Shown here piece after piece: positions 48,909 to 57,229 of a DNA stretch of 64,000 bases. Made by a program: the position numbers and the translations under genes. The DNA is from Arthrobacter sp. SLBN-112 (lineage in GTDB: Bacteria; Actinomycetota; Actinomycetes; Actinomycetales; Micrococcaceae), in assembly GCF_006715225.1 (NCBI RefSeq), contig NZ_VFMU01000001.1, forward strand, positions 1,116,001-1,180,000, read 5' to 3'. Numbering within the stretch: position 1 is the first letter of the stretch; each line of letters begins with the position of its first letter. The notes under the pieces are model-generated. The model saw nothing but the letters and a program-made list of their open reading frames with translations, made no database searches and had not been told where the DNA came from.

Positions 48909-49708
48909 ACACGCCCACCCCCACCACTAACAACACGGCCACCCGCACGGGTGCGCACGCTGCGTCGGACGTCCCGACATTCCACGGATCAAGCCTGGAA
49001 CTGCGAAACATGACCATGGCCTACGGCGACATCGAAGTACTGCGCAACGTCAGCCTCACCGTGGCCCCGGGCACCACCACCTGCATCATCGGCCCTTCCG
49101 GTTCCGGCAAATCCACCCTGCTCCGCGGCGTTAACCGGTTGCACGAACCCAAGAGCGGTGACGTGCTGCTGGCCGGCGACAGCACCCTGGCGGCCAACCC
49201 GGACACCCTCCGCACCCGCATCGGCATGGTGTTCCAGCACTTCAACCTCTTCCCGGACCACACCGCCGAGGAAAACGTGGCCCTTGCCCTTTGGAGCGTC
49301 AAGGGCATGCCCAAGGCCCGCGCCATGGAAACCGCCCGCCGCCGGCTCGCCGAAGTAGGGCTGGCCGAACGGGCCGACCACCGCCCCCGGGACCTCTCCG
49401 GCGGCCAGCAGCAACGCGTCGCCATCGCCAGGGCCCTGGCCATGGAACCGGAGGTGATGCTCTTCGACGAGGCCACCAGCGCCCTTGACCCAGAACTGGT
49501 CAAAGGCGTCCTGAACCTCATGGCCGGCCTCGGCAGCCGCGGCATGACCATGCTTGTGGTCACCCACGAAATGGGCTTCGCCCGCAAAGTCGCCGACCAG
49601 GTGGTCTTCATGGATGAAGGCGAAGTCGTGGAAGCCGGGACCCCGGCGCAGCTTTTCGACAACCCCCGCAGTGAACGCCTCCAGCGCTTCCTCTCGGAGG
49701 TGCTCTGA
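48905..49708 (+). CDS. Polar amino-acid-type ABC transporter ATP-binding protein (267 aa)
   Basis: An N-terminal extension of about 28 residues rich in Thr/Asn precedes the ATPase core. Walker A is GPSGSGKST, the Q-loop is VFQHFNLFPDHT, the signature is LSGGQQQRVAIARAL, Walker B is VMLFDEATSALDPE, and the H-loop is VVTHEMGFA, all intact. It is a GlnQ/HisP-type importer ATPase. It overlaps the permease by 4 nt; its stop codon overlaps the next start by one base. Confidence 0.93.
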   Translation: MNTPTPTTNNTATRTGAHAASDVPTFHGSSLELRNMTMAYGDIEVLRNVSLTVAPGTTTCIIGPSGSGKSTLLRGVNRLHEPKSGDVLLAGDSTLAANPDTLRTRIGMVFQHFNLFPDHTAEENVALALWSVKGMPKARAMETARRRLAEVGLAERADHRPRDLSGGQQQRVAIARALAMEPEVMLFDEATSALDPELVKGVLNLMAGLGSRGMTMLVVTHEMGFARKVADQVVFMDEGEVVEAGTPAQLFDNPRSERLQRFLSEVL

Positions 49709-50766
49709 TGGACGGCGATTCCATGGCAAAGCCCGCGTCAGCACCCATCCGGACGGCCGTCGTCGGCTACGGAATCTCCGGCAAGGTGTTCCACGCCCCG
49801 CTGATCGCGGCGGATTCCGACTACTCGCTGGACGTCATTGTCACGTCCCAGCCGGAGCGCGCCGCGGAGGCGGCACGCCTCTACCCGCAGGCACGAATTG
49901 TTGGGACGCCGGAGGAACTGTTTGCCAGCGCGGCGGACCTGGACCTGGTTGTCCTTGGGACCCCACCGCACACGCACTACGGCCTGGCCGCAACGGCGAT
50001 CGCCCACGGCCTGCACGTGGTGGTGGACAAGCCCTTCGTCCCCACGTCCGCCCTGGGTGAGGAGCTCATCAGCAGGGCGGCCGACGGCGGGGTGCAGCTG
50101 ACGGTGTTCCAGAACCGACGGTGGGATGCGGACTTCCTCACGCTCAGGAAGGTCCTGGCGTCCGGTGCCCTTGGCCAGGTCAGCACCTTCGAATCGCGGT
50201 TCGAATGGTGGCGGCCGGAAGGCTTTGGAAACTGGCGGGACACTGTTTCCCTGGCCGAAGGCGGCGGCATCCTGCATGACCTCGGCGCCCACCTGATCGA
50301 CCAGGCCATCCAACTCTTCGGTCCCGTGGAGCGCACCTACGGCGAAACCGCCTACCGTGGGCCCCATCCCGACGCAGCCGACACTGAGGCCTTCGTGTCA
50401 CTGCTGCACACCTCGGGGGTCCGCACCCGGCTTTGGATGAACGGGATGGCAGCCCAGGCCGGGGCCCGGTTCCACATCCTGGGCTCGCAGGCCGGCTACA
50501 CCAAGTGGGGCCTGGACGGGCAGGAACCTGCCCTCGCTGCCGGGCTGCCGCCGTCGGACCCTGCTTACGGTGTGGAGCCCCAGGAGCGTTGGGGGCTCCT
50601 GGGCGTGGACGGTGCAACAACGCCCGTTCCTGCCGAACGTGGCGCGTACCCGGAGTTCTACATCCAGCTGGCCGCCGCCCTGCGCGGGAACGGTCCGCTG
50701 CCGGTCGATCCCGCCGAACCGCTTGAAGTACTGAAAGTCATCGAGGGCATTCACGCCCTGGCCTGA
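49708..50766 (+). CDS. Gfo/Idh/MocA-family oxidoreductase, YdgJ/YvaA-like (352 aa)
   Basis: The Rossmann fold reads IRTAVVGYGISGKVFHAPLIAADSDYSLDVIVTSQPERAAEA; the GKVFHAPLI segment marks the scyllo-inositol/YdgJ-like branch. The Lys of VVVDKPFVPTS replaces EKP with DKP. FQNRRWDADFLTLRKV, GILHDLGAHLIDQAIQLFG and a late YPEFYIQLAAAL complete the core. It should oxidise or reduce a cyclic polyol or sugar. The start overlaps the ATPase stop (TGATG), so it is translationally coupled to the importer. Confidence 0.85.
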   Translation: MDGDSMAKPASAPIRTAVVGYGISGKVFHAPLIAADSDYSLDVIVTSQPERAAEAARLYPQARIVGTPEELFASAADLDLVVLGTPPHTHYGLAATAIAHGLHVVVDKPFVPTSALGEELISRAADGGVQLTVFQNRRWDADFLTLRKVLASGALGQVSTFESRFEWWRPEGFGNWRDTVSLAEGGGILHDLGAHLIDQAIQLFGPVERTYGETAYRGPHPDAADTEAFVSLLHTSGVRTRLWMNGMAAQAGARFHILGSQAGYTKWGLDGQEPALAAGLPPSDPAYGVEPQERWGLLGVDGATTPVPAERGAYPEFYIQLAAALRGNGPLPVDPAEPLEVLKVIEGIHALA

Positions 50767-50841
50767 CCTTCCCACCAAATTCTCCCCACCGGCGCAGTGT
50801 CCGCGTCATCCGCCCTCCGAACTTCACCAGAAAGGGACACC

Positions 50842-51963
50842 ATGTCCTCTGCTCCAGCCACCAAGCGCGTCGCCGTCATCGGCGGCGGTATCCTCGGCGT
50901 CTCCACCGCGGTCCACCTGCTCCGCGAAGGCGCCTCCGTGATCCTGCTGACCGAGCGCGGCCTGGCCAGCGAAGCCAGCGGCCGCTCGCTGTCCTGGCTC
51001 AACTCCGCCGGCGAGCGGTCCACCCCGTACCACCAGCTCCGGGTCGCCGGCGTGGACCGCTACCGCACACTCTTCGCCTCGGACCCCAGCCGGGAATGGC
51101 TGCAGTTTGGCGGCGGCCTCATGTGGAACGCCGAAGGGCAGCGGGACACCACCGAAGCCCGGCACGCCTATGAAAAGTCCATCGGCTACGACTCCAAGCT
51201 GGTTGCCCCGGCTGCGATCGCAACCGTAACCCCCGGAATCGATGCGGACGCGGTACCGGAAAACGCCATCTTCAATCCCGGTGAAGGCTGGGTCAGCCTG
51301 CCGGACCTGATCGACTTCCTCATGGAGGAGTTCCACGCCCGCGGCGGCGAACTGGTCCTCAACGCCGGCAAGGCTTCCGTCATGGTGGATGACGGGCGCA
51401 CCACCGGTGTGGAGACCTCTGCGGGCGGGACCTACCCGGCCGACGCCGTCCTGGTGGCCTGCGGCGCAGCGACACCCGCCGTCGTCGAACCCCTGGGAGT
51501 GCGTATCCCCAATGGTTCCCCGGTATCCATGCTGGTGGTGACCAAGCAGGTGCAGCACGACGTCGCCGCGGTGATGAACACCCCGCGCGCCGCTGTCCGG
51601 CCGAACCCGGGCGGCACCTTCGCCCTGGACCACGACTGGTACGAAGAACGCATCACCGAGCACGCGGACGGCTCCTTCAGCATCCCCGACGAGGTGGTGC
51701 AGGAACTGGCCGATGAGGCGTCCAAACTGATTGCCGGCAACCCGGAACTCAAGCCCGCGACCTGGAAGATCGGCTACAAGCCGATTCCCGGCGATGGCGA
51801 ACCGGTCCTGGGTGAACTGGGCCAGGTGCCCGGCTGCTTCGTTGCCTTCACCCACTCCGGCGCCACGCTGGGACTCATTGCCGGCGAACTTCTCGCCGGG
51901 GAAATCCTGACCGGCCGGAGGCACCCGATGCTGGCCACCTTCCGGCCGGGGCGTTTCTCCTAG
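50842..51963 (+). CDS. FAD-dependent oxidoreductase, DAO/glycine-oxidase family (373 aa)
   Basis: The FAD-binding fold is VAVIGGGILGVSTAVHLLREGASVILLTE, followed by ASGRSLSWLN. The substrate domain contains PGEGWVSLPDLIDFLMEEFHARGGELVLNAG. The C-terminal FAD contact is IPGDGEPVLGELGQVPGCFVAFTHSGATLGLIAGELLAGEI. Such enzymes oxidise secondary or tertiary amines and D-amino acids. AAAGGG precedes the ATG. With the amino-acid-type importer and the Gfo/Idh/MocA enzyme it suggests import and oxidation of an N-substituted amino acid or amino sugar (inference). Confidence 0.87.
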   Translation: MSSAPATKRVAVIGGGILGVSTAVHLLREGASVILLTERGLASEASGRSLSWLNSAGERSTPYHQLRVAGVDRYRTLFASDPSREWLQFGGGLMWNAEGQRDTTEARHAYEKSIGYDSKLVAPAAIATVTPGIDADAVPENAIFNPGEGWVSLPDLIDFLMEEFHARGGELVLNAGKASVMVDDGRTTGVETSAGGTYPADAVLVACGAATPAVVEPLGVRIPNGSPVSMLVVTKQVQHDVAAVMNTPRAAVRPNPGGTFALDHDWYEERITEHADGSFSIPDEVVQELADEASKLIAGNPELKPATWKIGYKPIPGDGEPVLGELGQVPGCFVAFTHSGATLGLIAGELLAGEILTGRRHPMLATFRPGRFS

Positions 51964-51988
51964 CCTGTCCCGGACGTTGCAGGGGACA

Positions 51989-52023
51989 GGGGCGGGGCCG
52001 CACGTTGCGCGGTCCCGCCCCTT
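51989..52023. terminator. Bidirectional terminator
   Basis: A 13-bp stem (GGGGCGGGGCCGC at 51989-52001 with 52009-52021, one G-T pair) around a 7-nt loop. It lies between the convergent FAD oxidoreductase and SulP genes. Confidence 0.8.
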
Positions 52024-52038
52024 AAGCGTGGTCAGGGG

Positions 52039-53538
52039 TCAACTGCCTAGATGACCGGTGAGGCGGCGGTGGAAGCCGGTGCTGCGCTCATCAAGGCCTT
52101 CGATCGCCACCGTGGCCCCGTGGTCCGCGTACTTCGTCTCGATGGAGTCCAGGGCGGCGACGGTTGAAGCGTCCCAGATCTGGGCACGGCTGAGGTCGAT
52201 GGTCACCAGGGCGGGATCGTCGGCATAGGCGAACTGCTCCACGAGGTCGTTGCTGCTCCCGAAGAACAGCGGCCCCACCACGTCGTAGCGGACGCTCTGG
52301 CCATCCCCGGCCGGGGTCCGCTCAACACTGATGACATGGGCAACCCGGCGGGCGAACAGCACCATCGCCAGGACAACGCCCACCAGGACGCCGTAGGCGA
52401 GGTTCCCCGTAAGGACCACGACGGCGACCGTGACCACCATGACCAGGGTCTCCGGGATGGGCATCCGCTTCAGGGTGGACGGTTTGACGCTGTGCCAGTC
52501 CACGGTGGTGACAGCCACCACCATCATGACCGCGGCAAGGGCCACCATGGGGATCTGCCCCATGATCGAGCTGAGGCCGGTCACCAGGGCCAGCAGGAAC
52601 AGCCCGGCCACGACCGTGGAGATGCGCGTACGGGCCTGGCCGGTCTTCACGTTGAGGACCGTCTGGCCGATCATGGCGCAGCCGGCAATCCCGCCGTAGA
52701 AACCGGCCAGGATGTTCGAGACGCCCAGGCCCCAGGACTCACGCCCCTTGTGCGATGGGGTGTCGGTGATGTCATCGACGAGTTTCGCCGTGAGGAGGGA
52801 TTCCATGAGGCCCACGAACGCCACGCTCAGTGCGGTGGGCAGCACCAGCTGGAAGGTCTCCAGGTTCACCGGGACAAGGAACGGCGTGATTCCTGGCAGC
52901 TTGCCGGTGAGGGGACCTTCGTCCAGGACGTCCGGAACGGAGAGTCCCGCGATGATGACGATCGCCGTCACGACGACGATGGCCACCAGCGGCGACGGGA
53001 CCACCCTGGTGAAGCGCGGAAGGATGAAAATGATCGCGAAGGTCAGGGCGAACAGCACGTAGGCGAGCCAGGGGACATTGAGGACATGGGGCACCTGCGC
53101 CATGAAGATCAGCACACCCAGGGCATTGACGAACCCGATCATCACCGACCGGGGGATGAAGCGCATCAGCCTGGCAAGACCGGCCAGGCCAAACACCACC
53201 TGGATCACTCCGGCGAGGAGCACCGCCGGCAGGACATACTGCGTTCCGTGCTCATGAACCAGCGGGGCGATCACCAGGGCGACGGAACCTGCGGCGGCAG
53301 TGACGACGCCGGGCCGTCCGCCAAGGATCGACATTGCCAGGGCCAGCACGATGGAGGCGACAAGGCTCACCATGGGATCCACCCCGGCAACGATCGAGAA
53401 CGAAATGACTTCCGGGACCAGGGCCAAGGTGGTGACCATGCCGGCCAGGACCTCGCGCGACAGCTGCCGCGGAGAGCGCAGGGCGGTAAGGACGGTGATC
53501 GGTTGCCGAATGGGGCGGGGACGGTCGGCGACGGCCAA
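52039..53538 (-). CDS. SulP-family inorganic anion transporter with STAS domain (499 aa)
   Basis: The membrane part (about residues 20-390) begins LSREVLAGMVTTLALVPEVISFSIVAGVDP, the SulP signature, and carries repeated hydrophobic segments such as GRPGVVTAAAGSVALVIAPLV and ILAGFYGGIAGCAMIGQTVLNVKTGQARTRIST. The C-terminal STAS domain has LSRAQIWDASTVAALDSI. It transports sulfate, bicarbonate or other anions with sodium or protons. No ATG exists before the first helix; a TTG (53538) after GGAGC is the best start, but a longer N-terminus is possible. It is divergent from a MerR regulator. Confidence 0.82.
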   Translation of the reverse strand: MAVADRPRPIRQPITVLTALRSPRQLSREVLAGMVTTLALVPEVISFSIVAGVDPMVSLVASIVLALAMSILGGRPGVVTAAAGSVALVIAPLVHEHGTQYVLPAVLLAGVIQVVFGLAGLARLMRFIPRSVMIGFVNALGVLIFMAQVPHVLNVPWLAYVLFALTFAIIFILPRFTRVVPSPLVAIVVVTAIVIIAGLSVPDVLDEGPLTGKLPGITPFLVPVNLETFQLVLPTALSVAFVGLMESLLTAKLVDDITDTPSHKGRESWGLGVSNILAGFYGGIAGCAMIGQTVLNVKTGQARTRISTVVAGLFLLALVTGLSSIMGQIPMVALAAVMMVVAVTTVDWHSVKPSTLKRMPIPETLVMVVTVAVVVLTGNLAYGVLVGVVLAMVLFARRVAHVISVERTPAGDGQSVRYDVVGPLFFGSSNDLVEQFAYADDPALVTIDLSRAQIWDASTVAALDSIETKYADHGATVAIEGLDERSTGFHRRLTGHLGS

Positions 53539-53721
53539 GGAGCGGCTCCAGGGGAATTGGCTCTTCTGCGAGAGCGGTGTGCAACGTCTTTGCGCGCCAC
53601 GATGCGCGGTGGTCCAGCCCTGCCATGGAAGACAATGGGGTGGAGAAAGAATGCGCCGGTGATTCCCGGCCGCATCTGCAACACTACCCCAACGTGAGGG
53701 TTGAGCCGGATTGGTGACGTG

Positions 53722-54123
53722 ATGGTGAAAGAGATGACCGCCGAAGAAGTGGTGGCGACGATGCACATCGGGGAGCTGGCAACCCGTTCACAGATGTCCC
53801 TGCGAACCATTCGGCATTATGACGAGGTGGGCCTGCTCAAACCGTCCGGCCGCACCGAAGGCGGATTCCGCCTTTACACCGAACGCGACTTTGCGCGCCT
53901 GCTGTTGATCCGCAGGATGAAGCCGCTGGGGTTCACGCTCGACGCGATGTCCGGGCTGCTGCGGGTGATCGACGCGTTGGAGGCCTCCGGGCCGGGTCAG
54001 GATGACACGGACATCAGGTCCGACTTGAATGAATTCATTGAAGAAGCAGCGAGGCGCCGGGCCAAGCTGGAGGAACAACTCGGCATGGCCGACGAATTCC
54101 TGGCGCTGCTTCGCGCCCAATAG
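53722..54123 (+). CDS. MerR-family transcriptional regulator (133 aa)
   Basis: The MerR winged helix reads MHIGELATRSQMSLRTIRHYDEVGLLKPSGRTEGGFRLYTERDFARLLLIRRMKPLGFTLDAM in order. A coiled-coil dimerisation helix follows (RSDLNEFIEEAARRRAKLEEQLGMADEFLALLRAQ). No cysteines for metal binding are present, so the signal is probably not a heavy metal. The start could be ATG 53722 or ATG 53761. It is divergent from the SulP gene and is its likely regulator. Confidence 0.85.
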   Translation: MVKEMTAEEVVATMHIGELATRSQMSLRTIRHYDEVGLLKPSGRTEGGFRLYTERDFARLLLIRRMKPLGFTLDAMSGLLRVIDALEASGPGQDDTDIRSDLNEFIEEAARRRAKLEEQLGMADEFLALLRAQ

Positions 54124-54312
54124 CGGACCCCGGGCCCAGACAATGCCGGACGGCAGTGGGATGGAGTGTTCGCCGCCGTTGCCAAACTGTGGCGTATTAC
54201 CCCGGCTCCGGCCCCGGCGGCAGTAAGCACGGCTGATAAAATGGCCGGGTTGCAGGGCGGCCTTTTTGAAGCTGGGGCAAGCAGTGCCGTAACAAGGTAG
54301 GGGACCACAATC

Positions 54313-55932
54313 ATGACGGCAGGCGGGTCACACCTCAGGATGTCGGAGAGCCGGCCGGGCACACCGGCCGGGGTTTCCGTGCCCGCCAAGGGCCGTGCCT
54401 ACCTGGCAACCCTCGAGGGTTTCATCGGCGCCCTCATGATGTTCGTCGGCTCCATTGGGACGGGCTGGATCGCCAACGGCTCGCCCATGATCCGCCAGCC
54501 GGTGGTAATTGCACTCCGCACCGAGGGCTGGGGCGTGGCGGTGTCCACCGTGCTGCTGACGGCCGGTGCCATGCTCATGATGCGTTCCTGGCTCCGGTTG
54601 GGCCAGCGGCTGGGGGACTGGGGACAGTCATCGCTGCGGTCCGTGGTGGTGGCCATATCCGCCTGGTCCCTGCCGCTGTTGTTCTGCGTTCCGGTCTTTT
54701 CCCGGGACGTCTACGCCTACACGGGCCAGGGCCGGCTGGTCCAGGAGGGCCAGAACCCCTATGAGGTGGGCATTTCCACCCTCAACAACTGGTTCGCGCT
54801 GGGTGCCGATCCCGCCTGGGCGGAAAACCGGACCCCCTATGGACCGTACTTCCTATGGCTGGCGCGTGCGGTGGTAGGACTGACCGGTGCCCAGCCCGAC
54901 GCGTCCGTTTTGCTCTTCCGCCTCCTGGCCGGCGTGGGCGTGCTGCTCTGCGTCATCTACGTACCCAAGCTCGCCGAACTGCACGGAATCAACGGTGCCC
55001 GCGCGCTCTGGATCTCCGTGGCCAACCCGCTGTTCCTCATCAGTTTCATCGCCAGCGCCCACAATGACGCCCTGATGGTGGGCCTCGCCGTCGCTGGGGT
55101 CTACTTCGCCGCCACACGGCGTTACCTGCTGGGGATCCTGCTGGTGACCGCGTCCATCGGCATCAAGCCGATCACTGTGCTGCTGCTGCCGTTCCTGGGG
55201 CTCATGTGGGCCGGCCCCGGCGCATCCTGGCCGCGAAAGTTCCTGATGTGGGGCGCGACGGCGGGCATCAGCTTCGGCGTCCTGGCCCTCAGCGGCGTCC
55301 CCTACAATCTGGGCATCGGCTGGACCTGGGCCATCATGGACCCCACCCCCGGCTATACCGGCTACTCGCCGTCGGGCTTCCTGGGCCAGCAGGTGGAGAT
55401 GCTCGCCAACGCCCTGGGACTGCCCGGCGGAACGCTGGCCACCTGGCTGCGGACCGGCATGAAGTGGGGCGCGATCGCGCTGGTCCTGCTGCTGATGTTC
55501 CGCGGCGACTACTCGCGGGCGGTGCGCCGGATGGCCCTGGCGTTCACCGCCGTCGTGATGCTTTCACCCATCATCCAGCCCTGGTACATCCTGTGGTTCC
55601 TGCCGTTCCTGGCTGTTACCGGGATCCGGGACGACTGGCAGATCCGCTCGCTTTACGTGGGCGTGACATTCTTTGTGGTGTTCGGGGCGCAGGACCAGCT
55701 CTCCGTCTGGTCCTTCGTGGAACTTCCCATCGACGCCTCGTCGCTGGCGTTCTTCACCGCCCTGGCGTTCACGTTCTACCTGCTGGTCCTGGACGTCCAC
55801 ACCCGGAAACTGCTCATCGAAGGCAAACCGCTCGACCTTGCCCGGCGGGCCTGGCAGTGGGCGGTGGAGCGCCGGGCCGAGCGCCGGGCTGATGCCCGCG
55901 CCGCCGCCGTCGAGCAATCCGAGGACAGCTAG
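54313..55932 (+). CDS. MptB-like polyprenol-phosphomannose-dependent alpha-1,6-mannosyltransferase (539 aa)
   Basis: This polytopic GT-C enzyme has about 12-14 hydrophobic segments. The first extracytoplasmic loop carries SRDVYAYTGQGRLVQEGQNPYEVG, the acidic motif region of the MptA/MptB family, followed by RTPYGPYFLWLARAVVGLTG. Further family stretches are FIASAHNDALMVGLAVAGVYFA and IIQPWYILWFLPFLAVTG. It uses polyprenyl-phosphate-mannose outside the membrane to extend lipomannan-type glycans. A basic, Arg-rich C-terminal tail is cytoplasmic. A TAAAAT -10 lies at 54236-54241. It is convergent with the next gene, 12 nt apart. Confidence 0.87.
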   Translation: MTAGGSHLRMSESRPGTPAGVSVPAKGRAYLATLEGFIGALMMFVGSIGTGWIANGSPMIRQPVVIALRTEGWGVAVSTVLLTAGAMLMMRSWLRLGQRLGDWGQSSLRSVVVAISAWSLPLLFCVPVFSRDVYAYTGQGRLVQEGQNPYEVGISTLNNWFALGADPAWAENRTPYGPYFLWLARAVVGLTGAQPDASVLLFRLLAGVGVLLCVIYVPKLAELHGINGARALWISVANPLFLISFIASAHNDALMVGLAVAGVYFAATRRYLLGILLVTASIGIKPITVLLLPFLGLMWAGPGASWPRKFLMWGATAGISFGVLALSGVPYNLGIGWTWAIMDPTPGYTGYSPSGFLGQQVEMLANALGLPGGTLATWLRTGMKWGAIALVLLLMFRGDYSRAVRRMALAFTAVVMLSPIIQPWYILWFLPFLAVTGIRDDWQIRSLYVGVTFFVVFGAQDQLSVWSFVELPIDASSLAFFTALAFTFYLLVLDVHTRKLLIEGKPLDLARRAWQWAVERRAERRADARAAAVEQSEDS

Positions 55933-55944
55933 GCGCGAAACCTG

Positions 55945-57201
55945 TCAGGCTCCCGCAGGTACCTGCGCTGTGGTTTTCCGGCCCAACTCGGCGGTGCGCT
56001 TCACCGACCACCACAGCAGCACCACCAGGAGCACGTTGCGGGTGGTGAGGATGGCCGCCATGACCGGGTGGGCGTGGATGAGCGGGGTGTAGAACAGCGG
56101 GTATATCACGAACGTGGTCATGGCGATGCCCATCAGCAAAGCTGCCGGAACCTTCCAGCGCTCCCAGTCGTGGGTGAGGCCGGCGATGATCACCGGTGCC
56201 AGCCAGATGATGAACTGCGGGGACCCCACCTTGTTGAACACTATGAAGGCGGTGACCATCATGAGCGCGCCCTCGAGGAAGAGTTCCTCCCGTTCGGCGC
56301 CGCGCCGAAGGGCACGCACCAGCAGGATGGCCGCGGTGATGGCCCCAAGGACCAGCAGCGGCTGCATCAGGAAGGCCACGGTACCGGCCCCCGGGCCGTA
56401 GACCTCGGTGGAGTTGATGGCCGTGTTGTCCGCCATTCTTGACCCGGCGATGTGGAAGACGCTCAGCCAGACCCAGGGTGTGGAGAAGGTGGCCTCGAGC
56501 TGCATGCCGCGCTCGCCCTGGTTGGTGAGGAAGTCCATGATGTGCGGCAGGCCGCCGGTCAGCCAAGTTCCCAGGCCGACGACGGCGGTCACGGCAGCGC
56601 CGGCGAGCACCACCTGGATCCGCTTGTGGCTGGCGATCACGATGGGTACCAGCACTGCTGCGGGCCACACCTTGATCCAGGTGGCGATGCTGAGCAGGAC
56701 GCCTGCCACCACGGGCCGCTCCGCCACATAGAGCAGTGCGATCAGCACGATCGGCGCCGTAATGCCTTCCACCCGGGCGAAGCTCAGGTAGCCCATGAAC
56801 ACCGTGAAGAACAGCCACCACCAGGCCGGCGCAATGCCAGTCACCTTCCGCGGGCCGCGGGTGAGGTAGACCAGGCCGACGGCGTTGAGCGCGCTGATGA
56901 TCAGGAACCAGACCAGCAGGTAGAGGCTGGGCCCGGCGATGTTGGCGAGGAAGATGGGGATCTGCGCCAGCACCGGGTAGACCCAGGGGCTGATCTTGCC
57001 GGTCAGGTCCGATGGGTTGTAGCCGTCCATGGCCCACTGCCGGTACTGCTCGGTGTCGCTGAAGGTATCGCCGTTCAGGAAGAAGGACGCCATCCAGCCC
57101 AGGAAGTACACATGGACGACGGCGAAGCCCCACCAGACACTGGATGGGCGGGCGAACCAGTCCACCACTTTTGCCGGGAGCAGTTTGGTGCGGACCGTCA
57201 C
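55945..57201 (-). CDS. GT87-like polytopic glycosyltransferase, copy 2 (418 aa)
   Basis: This integral membrane protein of the DUF2029/GT-C type has about ten hydrophobic segments. The first extracytoplasmic loop holds FFLNGDTFSDTEQYRQWAMDGYNPSDLTGKISPWVYPV, with the conserved Asp and the D-x-Y region. GTG is the start (VTVRTKLLPAK). The protein is clearly paralogous to the upstream gene: the same order of segments AVLVPIVI, LTNQGERGMQLEATFSTPWVWLSVFHIAGSRM and FNKVGSPQFIIWLAPVI. It probably adds mannose or another sugar to a cell-wall or lipid glycan. Confidence 0.82.
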   Translation of the reverse strand: MTVRTKLLPAKVVDWFARPSSVWWGFAVVHVYFLGWMASFFLNGDTFSDTEQYRQWAMDGYNPSDLTGKISPWVYPVLAQIPIFLANIAGPSLYLLVWFLIISALNAVGLVYLTRGPRKVTGIAPAWWWLFFTVFMGYLSFARVEGITAPIVLIALLYVAERPVVAGVLLSIATWIKVWPAAVLVPIVIASHKRIQVVLAGAAVTAVVGLGTWLTGGLPHIMDFLTNQGERGMQLEATFSTPWVWLSVFHIAGSRMADNTAINSTEVYGPGAGTVAFLMQPLLVLGAITAAILLVRALRRGAEREELFLEGALMMVTAFIVFNKVGSPQFIIWLAPVIIAGLTHDWERWKVPAALLMGIAMTTFVIYPLFYTPLIHAHPVMAAILTTRNVLLVVLLWWSVKRTAELGRKTTAQVPAGA

Positions 57202-57229
57202 CAGGCGGTCAAAGAACCTCGTGGAAATC

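Noticed and set aside
52336..53697. Long plus-strand His/Asp-rich open frame (453 aa)
   Set aside because: It is the shadow of the SulP transporter; the His/Asp/Gly-rich composition reflects reversed codons for hydrophobic residues.
54288..54300. Thirteen-base match to the 3' end of 16S rRNA (CGTAACAAGGTAG)
   Set aside because: No flanking rRNA similarity on either side; it is a short chance match in the leader of the mannosyltransferase gene.
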